A stretch of 64,000 bases of DNA, taken from NCBI GenBank assembly GCA_004299235.1, contig SCQL01000031.1, forward strand, positions 310,001-374,000. The letters are read 5' to 3'. The notes under the pieces were generated by a model. It searched no databases. It had not been told where the DNA came from and worked only from the letters and a program-made list of their open reading frames with translations. A program made the translations under genes and the position numbers. This document shows positions 1-9,220 of the stretch, piece by piece (position 1 is the stretch's first letter; every line of letters starts with the position of its first letter). The DNA comes from a bacterium (lineage in GTDB: Bacteria > Chloroflexota > Dormibacteria > Dormibacterales > Dormibacteraceae).

Positions 1-16
1 CAACCATAAGGGAGTA

Positions 17-36
17 TTTCAACCTCGGAGTTGAAA
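17..36. promoter_or_regulatory. Probable SufR operator (7-6-7 inverted repeat)
   Basis: TTTCAAC (17-23) and GTTGAAA (30-36) form a perfect inverted repeat with a 6-nt spacer, ending 19 nt before the GTG of sufR. It lies where the -35 region would be for the TAGAAT -10 at 43-48. SufR proteins are known to repress their own suf operon, so an autoregulatory operator is the natural reading; binding itself is inference. Confidence 0.6.
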
Positions 37-42
37 AACCCG

Positions 43-48
43 TAGAAT
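43..48 (+). promoter_or_regulatory. -10 element of the suf operon (leaderless type)
   Basis: TAGAAT lies 7 nt upstream of the sufR GTG start, so the mRNA would begin at or almost at the start codon. No Shine-Dalgarno sequence is visible. The same spacing recurs at many genes in this window. Confidence 0.5.
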
Positions 49-55
49 CCGGCTC

Positions 56-679
56 GTGGACTCCCGGCGCGAGACCATCCTCGCCTTCCTGAAGAGCCGT
101 GGGCACGCGACCCTCGGTGAGATCGCCGCCCACCTCGAGGTGTCCAAGCAGGGCGCCCTGCGCCACCTGGAAGCGCTGGCCACCGCCGGGCTCACCACGG
201 CCGCCACGGCCGAGTCCCACCGGCCCGGCCGGCCGGAGAACGTCTACCAGCTCACCCCCGCCGCGGCCGACCGCTTCCCGGACGGCCACCGTGAGCTGGC
301 CGGGCAGCTGGTCGAATTCCTGTCCAAAGCGCAGCTGAAGCGTTTCTTCGAGCAGCGCGCCGCACGCCTCGAGGTCGAATACGCCGCCCGATTGGCGGGG
401 CTAGACTTGGAAGCGCGCGTCCGCGAGCTGGCCAGGCTCGCCACCGAACACGGTCACATGGCCGAGGTGGTCGAGCGTGCCGAGGGTGGGCTCGCCATCC
501 GCCACTGCAACTGCCCGATCCAGGACGTCGCCGCCCGCACCGGGCTGCCCTGCCTGCACGAGCTGCAGATGTACGAGCGGCTCCTGGGCACGGCGGTGAC
601 CCGGTCGACATGGATGGCCGAGACGGCCAGCGACTGCACATATGAAGTGATAAAGGAGCGCAAGAAGAGAGTTGGCTGA
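56..679 (+). CDS. sufR: SufR-like Fe-S sensing transcriptional regulator
   Basis: 207-aa winged-helix regulator with a GTG start. Residues about 3-50 form the DNA-binding HTH (LGEIAAHLEVSKQGALRHLE). The C-terminal half carries Cys151, Cys153 and Cys166 (CNC...C spacing, LPCLHE), typical of SufR proteins that bind a labile Fe-S cluster, plus Cys194. It heads the suf operon and its last 8 nt overlap sufC. Predicted role: repress the operon when Fe-S supply is adequate, through the inverted repeat at 17-36. A second SufR-like protein lies at 56412-57074. Confidence 0.88.
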   Translation: MDSRRETILAFLKSRGHATLGEIAAHLEVSKQGALRHLEALATAGLTTAATAESHRPGRPENVYQLTPAAADRFPDGHRELAGQLVEFLSKAQLKRFFEQRAARLEVEYAARLAGLDLEARVRELARLATEHGHMAEVVERAEGGLAIRHCNCPIQDVAARTGLPCLHELQMYERLLGTAVTRSTWMAETASDCTYEVIKERKKRVG

Positions 680-1454
680 TTTCGAGATCAAAGACCTGCG
701 GGCCAGCGTCGAAGGCAAAGAGATCCTCAAAGGCGTGACGCTCGCCATTTCCAAGGGCGAGGTGCACGCGGTCATGGGCCCCAACGGCTCGGGCAAGTCA
801 ACCCTCTCCCACACCCTGATGGGCCACCCCGGCTACACGGTCGACGGCGGGGAGGTCCTCTTCATGGGTCAGAACGTGCTCGCTCTCGAGCCCGATGAGC
901 GCGCGCGACTGGGCATGTTCCTCGCCTTCCAGTACCCGGTGGTCGTGCCTGGGATCTCGATGACCAACTTCCTGCGCACCGCGCTCAACGCCAAGCGCGG
1001 CTACGACGGCAAGGACAAGTCGAAGCAGATCTCGCCGAAGGAGTTCCGCGCCCTGTTGAAGAGCGAGCTCGAGGTGCTGCACATGGACGACTCGTTTTTG
1101 CCGCGCTACATCAACGACGGGTTCTCCGGCGGTGAGAAGAAGCGCGCGGAGATCCTGCAGATGGCGATGCTCAAGCCCCAGATCGCGATCCTCGACGAGA
1201 CCGACTCCGGGCTGGACATCGACTCGATCAAGTTCGTCGCCGAGGCCGTGAACCGCATGCGCGGCCCTGAGCTCGGCGTCCTGATCATCACCCACTACAC
1301 CCGCATCCTCGAATTCATCAAGCCCGACTTCGTCCACGTCCTGGTCGATGGGAGGTTCGTCATGTCCGGCGGCCCCGAGGTCGCCAGCCGGCTGGAGAAG
1401 ACCGGATACGCAGAGTGGGGGGACACCGAAGCGCCGCCCCAGGAGGTTGCCTGA
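672..1454 (+). CDS. sufC: Fe-S cluster assembly ATPase SufC
   Basis: 260-aa cytosolic ABC ATPase of the SufBCD scaffold. Walker [10 protein letters not shown] (36-44), Q-loop region FQYPVV (about 86-91), signature FSGGEKKR (151-158) and Walker [11 protein letters not shown] (173-182) are intact. The start is TTG inside the end of sufR; a purine-rich AAGGAG lies upstream. The stop overlaps the sufB ATG (TGATG), indicating translational coupling. Gene order C-B-D differs from the B-D-C order of typical actinobacterial suf operons. Confidence 0.95.
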   Translation: MADFEIKDLRASVEGKEILKGVTLAISKGEVHAVMGPNGSGKSTLSHTLMGHPGYTVDGGEVLFMGQNVLALEPDERARLGMFLAFQYPVVVPGISMTNFLRTALNAKRGYDGKDKSKQISPKEFRALLKSELEVLHMDDSFLPRYINDGFSGGEKKRAEILQMAMLKPQIAILDETDSGLDIDSIKFVAEAVNRMRGPELGVLIITHYTRILEFIKPDFVHVLVDGRFVMSGGPEVASRLEKTGYAEWGDTEAPPQEVA

Positions 1455-2863
1455 TGGCCACAGTACCCAAGCTCGACGTCGGCACCGATTACAAGGAGAA
1501 GTACGGCTTCTTCGTCCCCGAGGACTACGTGTTCAAGGCCAAGCGCGGTCTGAACCCGGAGATCGTCAACGAGATCTCGTGGATGAAGAAGGAACCGGAG
1601 TGGATGCTGAAGTTCCGGCTTCGCTCGCTGGAGATCTTCCGCAAGAAGCCGATGCCCACGTGGGGCGCGGATCTCTCGGTGATCGACTTCGAGAACATCT
1701 TTTACTACCTCAAGGCCTCCGCGAAGCAGTCGACGAGCTGGGAAGAGCTGCCGCCTGACATCAAGGCGACGTACGACCGCCTGGGAGTGCCGGAGGCGGA
1801 GCGCAAGTTCCTCGCCGGGGTCTCCGCGCAGTACGAGTCCGAGGTCGTCTACCACTCGCTGCAGGAAGAGCTGACGAAGAAGGGCGTCATCTTCACCGAC
1901 ACCGACTCCGCGCTGCGCGACCATCCTGAGCTGTTCAAGGAGTACTTCGGCACCGTCATCCCGCCGGCGGACAACAAGTTCGCGGCGCTGAACAGCGCGG
2001 TCTGGTCGGGCGGCTCCTTCATCTACGTGCCGAAGGGCGTGCGCGTGGACATCCCGCTGCAGGCTTACTTCCGCATCAACGCGGAGAACATGGGCCAGTT
2101 CGAGCGGACGCTGATCATCTGCGACGAGGGCTCCTTCGTCCATTACATCGAGGGCTGCACGGCCCCCATCTACACCACCGACTCACTGCACTCGGCGGTG
2201 GTCGAGATCATCGTCAAGAAGAACGCGCGGTGCCGGTACACGACCATCCAGAACTGGTCGACCAACGTCTTCAACCTGGTGACCAAGCGCGCGCTGGCCT
2301 ACGCCGACGCGACCATGGAATGGGTCGACGGGAACCTGGGCTCGCAGATCACGATGAAGTACCCGAGTGTCTACCTGATGGAACCCGGCGCCAAAGGCGA
2401 CGTGCTCTCGGTGGCATTCGCCGGCAAGGGCCAGCACCAGGACGCGGGGGGCAAGATGGTCCACGTCGCGCCCAACACGACATCGACCATCACCTCGAAG
2501 TCGATCTCCAAGGCCGGCGGCCGCGCCTCATACCGCGGCCATATCAAGGTCTATCCCGGCGCCAACAACTGCAAGTCGTTCGTCAAGTGCGATGCCTTGC
2601 TGCTCGATGACGAGTCGCGCTCCGACACCTACCCTTACAACGACGTCGACGCCGACAACGTCACCCTCGGCCACGAGGCGACCGTGAGCAAGGTCTCCGA
2701 CGAACAGCTCTTCTATCTGATGAGCCGCGGCATCGCGCGCAGCGAGGCGGAGACGATGATCGTCAACGGCTTCATCGAGCCCTTCACCAAGGAGCTCCCG
2801 CTCGAGTACGCGGTGGAGCTGAACCGGCTCATCCAGCTCGAGATGGAGGGCTCGGTAGGCTAA
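1454..2863 (+). CDS. sufB: Fe-S cluster assembly scaffold SufB
   Basis: 469-aa SufB with its right-handed beta-helix core. It keeps the family segments [12 protein letters not shown] and the Cys-containing [15 protein letters not shown] near the C-terminus, and it ends with a helical SRGI..SEAE segment. It partners SufC and SufD to build Fe-S clusters with sulfur from SufS/SufU. I chose the ATG at 1454 because AGGAGG lies 8 nt upstream and it overlaps the sufC stop; an in-frame start 39 nt further up lacks both. Confidence 0.95.
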   Translation: MATVPKLDVGTDYKEKYGFFVPEDYVFKAKRGLNPEIVNEISWMKKEPEWMLKFRLRSLEIFRKKPMPTWGADLSVIDFENIFYYLKASAKQSTSWEELPPDIKATYDRLGVPEAERKFLAGVSAQYESEVVYHSLQEELTKKGVIFTDTDSALRDHPELFKEYFGTVIPPADNKFAALNSAVWSGGSFIYVPKGVRVDIPLQAYFRINAENMGQFERTLIICDEGSFVHYIEGCTAPIYTTDSLHSAVVEIIVKKNARCRYTTIQNWSTNVFNLVTKRALAYADATMEWVDGNLGSQITMKYPSVYLMEPGAKGDVLSVAFAGKGQHQDAGGKMVHVAPNTTSTITSKSISKAGGRASYRGHIKVYPGANNCKSFVKCDALLLDDESRSDTYPYNDVDADNVTLGHEATVSKVSDEQLFYLMSRGIARSEAETMIVNGFIEPFTKELPLEYAVELNRLIQLEMEGSVG

Positions 2864-2865
2864 AC

Positions 2866-4134
2866 ATGCCCTTCAATGCCAAAACCGTGGAGGAGATCGC
2901 CTCCATCCACGAGGAACCCGACTGGCTGCGCGACCGTCGTCGCACCGCGCTCGAGACGTTCGAGCGCCTTCCCGCCCCGAGCAGGACCGACGAGGAGTGG
3001 CGCCGCACCGACATCAGCCACCTGGACCCCTCCGCGTTCTCGCAGTTCGAACACCGGAACGGAGCCGCCCCGGCGGAACCGCTGCGTGATGTGGCCGGGT
3101 CGCTGACGCAGCGCGGCTCGCAGCACGAGGCGGTGCGCCTCGACCCCGGGCTCGCCAGCGCGGGCGTGATCTTCGAGCCGCTCAGCGTCGCGGCCAAGAG
3201 GCACCCCGAGCTGATCGAACCGCTTCTGTTCACGCTGACACGGGCGGACCGTGACCGCTTTGCGGCGCTCCACGCCGCCTTCTTCAGTGGCGGCGCCTTC
3301 CTCTATGTGCCGGACGGCCTTGTCATCGACCGTCCGATCGTCGGCCAGTTCTTCTCCTCCGAAGGCGGCACGGCGATCCTGCCGCACAGTCTCGTCGTCG
3401 CGGGGCGAGGCGCGCGATTCAACTACCTCGACGAATACCTCTCGCCCGCGGACGAGGCGGCCGGCTACAAGAGCGGCTCCGCCGAGCTTTTCCTGGGCGA
3501 GGGCTCGCAGGTCGGCTACGTCGCCCTCCAGAAGTGGGGACGCAACGCGTGGCACCTGGCCGACCAGAGCGCGAGGCTGGCGAAGGATGCGTCGCTGCGC
3601 CTGTTCAACGTCACGCTGGGCGCACGCTTCTCCAAGACTCGCGTCGAGGCCTCGCTCCAAGGCACGGGCGCCGACGCGGAGCTCAAGGCGATCTACTTCG
3701 CCTCCGGCGACCAGTTCTTCGACTTCCACACGCTGCAGGACCACCAGGTGGGCAACACCAGGTCGGACCTTCTGTTCAAGGGCGCGCTGCAGGACAACGC
3801 GCGCACCGTGTACGCGGGCCTGATCCGCATCGAGAAGGGCGCCGCGCGATCTGACTCTTACCAGGCGAATCGCAACCTCGTGCTTTCCGACCACGCCAAG
3901 GCGACGTCGATCCCCATGCTCGAGATCGACAACAACGACGTGCGCTGCACGCATGGCGCCACGGTCGGGCCCGTCGACCCGCAGCATCTTTTCTACCTGC
4001 GTTCGCGCGGCATCCCGGAGGCGACCGCCAAGCGGATGATCGTGCAGGGATTCTTCGGCGATGTGCTCGACCGCATCCCCTTCGAGCACGCTCGCACGCT
4101 CATCGAGACCGAGCTGGAGGCGCGCCTTGGCTAG
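2866..4134 (+). CDS. sufD: Fe-S cluster assembly protein SufD
   Basis: 422-aa SufB/D-family protein separated from sufB by 2 nt. The N-terminal part has the SufD-type DEEWRRTD segment. The beta-helix core includes SGGAFLYVPDG, and the C-terminal block has DNNDVRCTHGATVG and LFYLRSRGI. It pairs with SufB in the SufBC2D complex. The stop overlaps the downstream Rieske gene by 8 nt, so all these proteins are probably made from one transcript. Confidence 0.93.
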   Translation: MPFNAKTVEEIASIHEEPDWLRDRRRTALETFERLPAPSRTDEEWRRTDISHLDPSAFSQFEHRNGAAPAEPLRDVAGSLTQRGSQHEAVRLDPGLASAGVIFEPLSVAAKRHPELIEPLLFTLTRADRDRFAALHAAFFSGGAFLYVPDGLVIDRPIVGQFFSSEGGTAILPHSLVVAGRGARFNYLDEYLSPADEAAGYKSGSAELFLGEGSQVGYVALQKWGRNAWHLADQSARLAKDASLRLFNVTLGARFSKTRVEASLQGTGADAELKAIYFASGDQFFDFHTLQDHQVGNTRSDLLFKGALQDNARTVYAGLIRIEKGAARSDSYQANRNLVLSDHAKATSIPMLEIDNNDVRCTHGATVGPVDPQHLFYLRSRGIPEATAKRMIVQGFFGDVLDRIPFEHARTLIETELEARLG

Positions 4135-4441
4135 GTTTCGGGTGGCTTCGGTCGACGAGGTCCCCGAGGAGGCCACCAAAAGAGTTGACGCCGGCCGCAC
4201 GCCGATCTGCCTGGCGCACGCGGAGGACGGCAACTTCTACGCCCTCGACGACATCTGCACGCACGAGGAGTTCTCGCTCAGCGACGGCGAGCTGTGGGGG
4301 ATGGACGTGGAGTGCCCGCAGCACGGTTCGCGCTTCAACCTGGCCACCGGCAAGGTGACCGGGCTCCCGGCCGTGATCCCGGCGAGGACCTTCCCGGTGA
4401 CGGTCGAGAACGGCGATGTTTTCGTCGAGGTACCGGACTGA
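4127..4441 (+). CDS. Rieske-type [2Fe-2S] ferredoxin in the suf operon
   Basis: 104-aa single-domain Rieske protein. Both ligand pairs are present: C44-T-H46 and C63-P-Q-H66. The best start is a TTG at 4127 overlapping the end of sufD, giving MARFRVAS; in-frame upstream extensions lie inside sufD. Small Rieske proteins resemble the ferredoxin subunits of aromatic dioxygenases. Placed between sufD and sufS, it may donate electrons during cluster assembly or be an early client; that role is inference. Confidence 0.88.
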   Translation: MARFRVASVDEVPEEATKRVDAGRTPICLAHAEDGNFYALDDICTHEEFSLSDGELWGMDVECPQHGSRFNLATGKVTGLPAVIPARTFPVTVENGDVFVEVPD

Positions 4442-4443
4442 CG

Positions 4444-5694
4444 ATGGCCACCGCCAGGCGCGCGCAGGCCGACCAGGTGAAGCCTTCGCGGCTCGACGTC
4501 GCGGCGATCAGGAAGGATTTCCCGATCTTCGAGAGCGGGATCGCGTACCTGGACTCGGCGAACACCTCGCAGCGGCCGCGCCAGGTGACCGGCGCGATGA
4601 TGGATTACTTCGAGCACTTCAACTCGAACATCCACCGCTCGGCCTACGCCATCGCCGAGGAGGCGACCGCGCGCTACGAGGCCACGCGCCAAAAGGTCCG
4701 TGACTTCATCAACGCCGCCTCGACCAAGGAGATCATCTACACGCGGGGCACCACCGAGGCCATCAATCTCGTCGCCTACTCATGGGGCCGCAAGCACATC
4801 GGCGCAGGCGACCTGATCGTGCTGACCATCCTCGACCACCACTCCAACATCGTGCCGTGGCAGATCCTCGCCGCGGACAAGGGCGCGCACATCGAGTACG
4901 TCGACGTCGACGAGCGGGGCGAGCTGCGGCTCGAGGCGTTTCACAAGCTGCTCGAGCGGGCACCGAAGCTGGTCGCGTTCGGACAGGTCAGCAACGCCCT
5001 CGGCACCATCAACCCGGCCCAGGAGATGGTGGCGGCGGCGAAGGCGGCCGGCGCAACCGTGCTCGTGGACGGAGCCCAGGGCGCGCCCCACCAGGGCGTC
5101 GACGTCCGGGCGCTGGGTTGCGACTTCTATGCCTTCAGCGGCCACAAGCTGCTGGGGCCGACGGGCGCCGGCATCCTCTACGGCCGCCGGGAGCTGCTCG
5201 AATCGATGGACCCCTTCATGTCGGGCGGAGACATGATCAAAGCCGTGCGCATCGAGGGCACCACGTACCACGAGCTGCCCTGGAAGTTCGAAGCCGGGAC
5301 GCAGGCCATCGCCGAGGTCATCGGCCTGGGGGCGGCCATCGACTACATCAGCGGCCTGGGGATGGAAGCGGTCCGGGCGCACGAGCGCGAGATCACCGAG
5401 TACGCCTACGAGGCGCTCAGCGACATCGAAGGCCTCACGCTCTACGGCCCGCCGCCCTCGCGCCGCGCGGGCGTCATCTCGTTCACGCTGGCCGGCGTCC
5501 ATCCGCATGACCTCGCGACCATCGCCGACCGCGACCAGGTCTGCTTGCGAGCCGGCCATCACTGCGCGATGCCGCTGATGACCCGTCTGGGCCTCGCGGC
5601 GACCGCCCGCGCCTCGTTTTACGTGTACACGCAGAAGGCTGAGGTCGACCGGCTGGTAGGTGCCATCAAAGAGGCGCAGAGAATATTCGCGTGA
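4444..5694 (+). CDS. sufS: Cysteine desulfurase SufS
   Basis: 416-aa class V aminotransferase-fold PLP enzyme (group II NifS-like). The PLP lysine is K235 in FSGHKLLGPTG. The catalytic cysteine is C374 in RAGHHCAMP. RGTTEAINLV (about 101-110) binds the cofactor phosphate. It removes sulfur from cysteine as a persulfide and passes it to SufU, encoded next. The ATG at 4444 follows the Rieske stop by 2 nt. Confidence 0.95.
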   Translation: MATARRAQADQVKPSRLDVAAIRKDFPIFESGIAYLDSANTSQRPRQVTGAMMDYFEHFNSNIHRSAYAIAEEATARYEATRQKVRDFINAASTKEIIYTRGTTEAINLVAYSWGRKHIGAGDLIVLTILDHHSNIVPWQILAADKGAHIEYVDVDERGELRLEAFHKLLERAPKLVAFGQVSNALGTINPAQEMVAAAKAAGATVLVDGAQGAPHQGVDVRALGCDFYAFSGHKLLGPTGAGILYGRRELLESMDPFMSGGDMIKAVRIEGTTYHELPWKFEAGTQAIAEVIGLGAAIDYISGLGMEAVRAHEREITEYAYEALSDIEGLTLYGPPPSRRAGVISFTLAGVHPHDLATIADRDQVCLRAGHHCAMPLMTRLGLAATARASFYVYTQKAEVDRLVGAIKEAQRIFA

Positions 5695-5749
5695 GACTTG
5701 ACCCAGCCTTCAGCCCCCCACCCCAACTCCTCCCTGGAGGGGAGAGCGC

Positions 5750-6151
5750 ATGAGTACGGCGGCTGACGACCAGTTTTACCGCGAGTACATCCTCGACCAC
5801 TACAAGAACCCTCGGAACTTCGGACGCCTCGAGCATCCCGACATCAGCCACGAAGAGGACAACCCGCTTTGCGGAGACGTGATCGGCATGGACTTCCAGG
5901 TCCATGACGGCGTGATCGAGGACGTCCGCTTCCACGGCCGGGGCTGCGCCATCTCGCAGGCGTCGGCGTCCCTGCTCACCGAGCGGCTGAAGGGCCTTTC
6001 CCTCGATGAGGCGAAGAAGATCGGCAAAGCGGACGTGCTCGAGGAGCTGGGGATTCAGATCTCGCCCGCGCGCATCAAGTGCGCGCTCCTGTCGCTGAAG
6101 GTATTGAAGGTTGGTGCCTACGGGCTGGCGGACGATGAAAATGAGGAGTGA
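5750..6151 (+). CDS. sufU: SufU sulfurtransferase / Fe-S assembly protein
   Basis: 133-aa SufU. The zinc-site residues of the family are visible: C41 and D43 (NPLCGD), C66 (GRGCAIS) and C111 (RIKCALL). It receives persulfide sulfur from SufS. A 55-nt gap separates it from sufS, ending in GGAGGGGAG just before the ATG, one of the few strong Shine-Dalgarno sequences in the operon. The short stretch between catalytic cysteines fits SufU rather than IscU. Confidence 0.93.
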   Translation: MSTAADDQFYREYILDHYKNPRNFGRLEHPDISHEEDNPLCGDVIGMDFQVHDGVIEDVRFHGRGCAISQASASLLTERLKGLSLDEAKKIGKADVLEELGIQISPARIKCALLSLKVLKVGAYGLADDENEE

Positions 6152-6154
6152 CCG

Positions 6155-6484
6155 ATGAGCAACCAGGTGACGCCGTTTCGCGACTTGAAGCTGGACGACA
6201 TTCGCAAGCTGATCGATGACGGCTATGAGGTCGTCGACGTACGCGAGGATTGGGAATGGAAGAAGGGCCATCTCCCCGGGGCGCGCCACGTCGTGCTGAG
6301 CTCGATCCTGGCCAACCCCACCGGGCAGAAGTTCCGCGACCAGACGATCTTCGTCTGCGCCGTCGGGGAGCGATCCGCCGTCGCGGCCGAAATGGCGGTG
6401 GCGCTGGGGGTGAACGACGTCGTCAGCTTCCGCGGCGGCACCAACGCTTGGCGCGAGGCGGGCCTGCCGCTGGAGACGCCATGA
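6155..6484 (+). CDS. Rhodanese-domain sulfurtransferase
   Basis: 109-aa single rhodanese domain with active-site loop C68-AVGERS. It has the family's VVDVRE motif near residue 27 and the GHLPGARHV segment. It sits between sufU and sufT and overlaps sufT by 4 nt (ATGA). Sulfur relay within Fe-S assembly is the likely job, inferred from position. Confidence 0.85.
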   Translation: MSNQVTPFRDLKLDDIRKLIDDGYEVVDVREDWEWKKGHLPGARHVVLSSILANPTGQKFRDQTIFVCAVGERSAVAAEMAVALGVNDVVSFRGGTNAWREAGLPLETP

Positions 6485-6822
6485 GCGACTTTTCTCCGAC
6501 CACCGCGGTGGCGCCGGATTCGACGGTCAACCCCGAGGACGTGATCGAGGTCCTGCGCCAGTGCTTCGACCCCGAGATCCCGGTCAACATCGTCGACCTG
6601 GGCCTGATCTACGACATCGCGATCAAGCCCGCTCGGGTCGACATCAAGATGACGCTGACCGCGCTCGGGTGCCCGATGGCGGCCGAGGTCGTGGCGGACG
6701 TGCGCGATCACCTGCTCACGCTCCCCGGCGTCGATGACGCCGGCGTCGACATCGTTTACGAGCCGATGTGGACGCCGGAGCGCATGAGCGAAGAGGCGCG
6801 CTGGGAGTTGGGGCTGGTCTAG
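6481..6822 (+). CDS. sufT: SufT / MIP18-family (DUF59) Fe-S maturation factor
   Basis: 113-aa DUF59 protein with the hallmark DPEIPVNIVDLGLIYD (about residues 30-45) and LTALGCPMA with a single Cys. SufT/MIP18 proteins help deliver Fe-S clusters to targets. It is the last gene of the suf operon; start ATG overlaps the rhodanese stop. Confidence 0.9.
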   Translation: MSDFSPTTAVAPDSTVNPEDVIEVLRQCFDPEIPVNIVDLGLIYDIAIKPARVDIKMTLTALGCPMAAEVVADVRDHLLTLPGVDDAGVDIVYEPMWTPERMSEEARWELGLV

Positions 6823-6959
6823 CCGCCCGCCGCCGGCCTCACGGTGCCGTCGGAGACGGTCCACCGCCGAGGTTGCGCAAGCCGCGGTTTCTCGGCTGAT
6901 CATCGACTGAACTCCAACCGTCGCGCAGCGCTTGGAAACGGTCGTTCATCAGGTCTACG

Positions 6960-6965
6960 TAAACT
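6960..6965 (+). promoter_or_regulatory. -10 element of the citrate synthase operon
   Basis: TAAACT lies 8 nt before the GTG start chosen for the first citrate synthase (6974). The roughly 150 nt between sufT and this gene hold no ORF of note. Confidence 0.4.
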
Positions 6966-6973
6966 TACGTGTC

Positions 6974-8092
6974 GTGGCGGAATTCAGCCCAGGGCTGGAA
7001 GGTGTGGTTGCCGCCGAAACGGCGATCAGTGAAGTCGACGGAGCCAACGGCAGGCTTATCTATCGCGGCGGGTACCTGATAGAGGATCTCGCCCCTGTCG
7101 CCGGCTACGAGGAGGTCGCGTACCTGCTGTGGCACGGCGACCTGCCGAGCAGAAGCGAGCTCGAGGCCCTGTGCCGGCAGATGGCGTCGGCCCGGCGGCT
7201 CAACGATGGCGCGCGCGGTGCGCTGATGGCGATGGACCCGGCGACCAACCCCATGGACACGCTGAGGACGATCGTCTCGGCCCAGGGTGCGGCCAAGACC
7301 CTGACCAAGCCAACGCTGGACGAGGCCGTCGCTTTGACCGCGGCCTTCCCCACGATCGTCGCGGCTGCATACCGCCGCCGCCAGAGCAAGGACGTCATCG
7401 AGCCGCGCGACGACCTCCCGCACGCGGCGAACCTCCTGTGGATGATGGAGGGCGAAGAGCCCGCCGCGGACCGGGTGCGCTGGATCGAGTCCTACCTGGT
7501 CCTTCTCGCCGACCACGGGCTGAACGCATCGACCTTCGCCGCCCGCGTGGTCGCGTCCACGGGCAGTGACCTGACCTCCAGCGTTGTGGGCGCGATCGGC
7601 GCCCTGAAAGGGCCGGCCCACGGCGGCGCCACGTTTGCCGCCCGCACCATGCTCGACAAGATCGGGTCGGCCGAGAATGCCGCCAGGTGGCTCGAGGAAG
7701 CCCACGCCCATCACGAGCGGTTCGCGGGCTTCGGCCACCGCGTGTACCGAACCTACGATCCCCGCGCCACGATCCTTCGCGAGCTGGCCAAGACCGCGGC
7801 GCCGGACCTGTATCGGACCGCGGCGCGCACGGAGGAGCTGGCTCTCCAGATCCTCCACGAGGCGCACCCCGAGCGGCCCAATGCGACCAACGTCGACTTC
7901 TGGGCATCGGTGGTGCTGACCGGCGCGGGCATCCCCAAGGAGATGTTCACCTGCCTCTTCGCCACCTCACGCGTCACCGGTTGGACGGCGCACGTGCTGG
8001 AATCGCTTGCCGACCTGCGCATCATCCGGCCCGCCTCAAGGTGGGTTGGGCCTGAAGCCGGCCGGAAGCCGCCGGCGATCGCCCAGCGATGA
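6974..8092 (+). CDS. Citrate synthase family protein (copy 1)
   Basis: With the GTG start at 6974 the protein is 372 aa, exactly the length of its tandem paralogue, and both begin with PGLEG(V/I)VAA. An in-frame TTG 42 nt upstream is possible but adds residues the paralogue lacks. Catalytic segments visible: LADHGLNAS, GPAHGGA and GFGHRVYRTYDPR. It condenses acetyl-CoA with oxaloacetate, or propionyl-CoA if it is a methylcitrate synthase. The stop overlaps the next ATG by 4 nt. Confidence 0.9.
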   Translation: MAEFSPGLEGVVAAETAISEVDGANGRLIYRGGYLIEDLAPVAGYEEVAYLLWHGDLPSRSELEALCRQMASARRLNDGARGALMAMDPATNPMDTLRTIVSAQGAAKTLTKPTLDEAVALTAAFPTIVAAAYRRRQSKDVIEPRDDLPHAANLLWMMEGEEPAADRVRWIESYLVLLADHGLNASTFAARVVASTGSDLTSSVVGAIGALKGPAHGGATFAARTMLDKIGSAENAARWLEEAHAHHERFAGFGHRVYRTYDPRATILRELAKTAAPDLYRTAARTEELALQILHEAHPERPNATNVDFWASVVLTGAGIPKEMFTCLFATSRVTGWTAHVLESLADLRIIRPASRWVGPEAGRKPPAIAQR

Positions 8093-9207
8093 CCGGCGCG
8101 TACGTCCCAGGCCTCGAGGGGATCGTCGCCGCCCAGACCGCCATCTCCATGGTCGACGGCGTCAACGGCCGGCTCGTCTATCGCGGTTACGTCATCGCCG
8201 ACCTCGCCGAGGACATGGCTTTTGGGGAGGTCGCCCATCTGCTGTGGTACGGCCGCCTGCCGACCCGGGCGGAACTGGACGCGCTCACGCTGGAGTTGGC
8301 CGCCTCGCGAACGCTGACCCCGGCGTCGACGGCGACCCTGAACGCGCTGCCCGCGGACACCGATCCGATGGACGTGCTGCGCTGCGTCGTCTCGGTGCAG
8401 GGCATCGAGCACAAGCTCGAAAAGCCGACGATTCCGCTGGCGATTCACGCGACCGCTTCGTTCCCGACCATCCTGGCCGCCTTCCACCGCCGCCAGCAGG
8501 GCCTGGAACCAATCAAGCCGCGGGCCGACCTGGGCCATGCCGCCAACTACCTCTACATGCTGCACGGCAAGGAGTCGAGCCCTGAGCTCGTGCGCGCCCT
8601 CAACACCTACCTGGTGCTGCTCGCCGACCACGGCATGAACGCGTCGACCTTCACGGCTCGCGTCATCGCCTCCACCGACTCCGACATCGCGTCCTGCCTC
8701 GTCGGCGCGATCGGCGCGCTCAAGGGCCCGGCCCACGGCGGAGCGCCGTCGGCGGTGATGGACCAGCTCGAGCAGATCGGGACGGCGGACAACGCCGAGC
8801 ACTGGATGCGCGAAGCACGCAAGCGAAAGATCCGTTTCATGGGTTTCGGCCACCGCGTCTACCGCACGTACGACCCGCGCGCGAAGATCCTCAAGGCGAT
8901 GTGCGCTCGACTGAACCCCAAGTTCTACGAGCTGGCCTCCAAAGTCGAGGAGACCGCCCTGGCCATCCTGCACGAGGAGCACCCCGAGCGTCCTCAAGCG
9001 ACCAACGTCGAGTTCTACTCGGCCGGCGTGCTGCAGGCCATCGGACTGCCCAAGGAGTACTTCCCCCCCACCTTTGCCGTGTCGCGCGTGGCGGGCTGGA
9101 CCGCACACGTCCTCGAGCAGAGCGCCCACAACCGCTTGATCCGGCCCCAGTCGGAGTACATCGGACCCGAACCCCGAAAACCGGTACCGCTCGCCGAGCG
9201 GGGGTAG
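8089..9207 (+). CDS. Citrate synthase family protein (copy 2)
   Basis: 372-aa paralogue of the preceding gene, with LLADHGMNAS, GPAHGGA and GFGHRVYRTYDPR all intact. The two copies have diverged through their whole length, including the C-terminus, so this is not a recent duplication. One may be a 2-methylcitrate synthase, or they may form a hetero-oligomer; the sequence alone does not decide. Confidence 0.9.
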   Translation: MTGAYVPGLEGIVAAQTAISMVDGVNGRLVYRGYVIADLAEDMAFGEVAHLLWYGRLPTRAELDALTLELAASRTLTPASTATLNALPADTDPMDVLRCVVSVQGIEHKLEKPTIPLAIHATASFPTILAAFHRRQQGLEPIKPRADLGHAANYLYMLHGKESSPELVRALNTYLVLLADHGMNASTFTARVIASTDSDIASCLVGAIGALKGPAHGGAPSAVMDQLEQIGTADNAEHWMREARKRKIRFMGFGHRVYRTYDPRAKILKAMCARLNPKFYELASKVEETALAILHEEHPERPQATNVEFYSAGVLQAIGLPKEYFPPTFAVSRVAGWTAHVLEQSAHNRLIRPQSEYIGPEPRKPVPLAERG

Positions 9208-9220
9208 TCGCCTCTCAACC

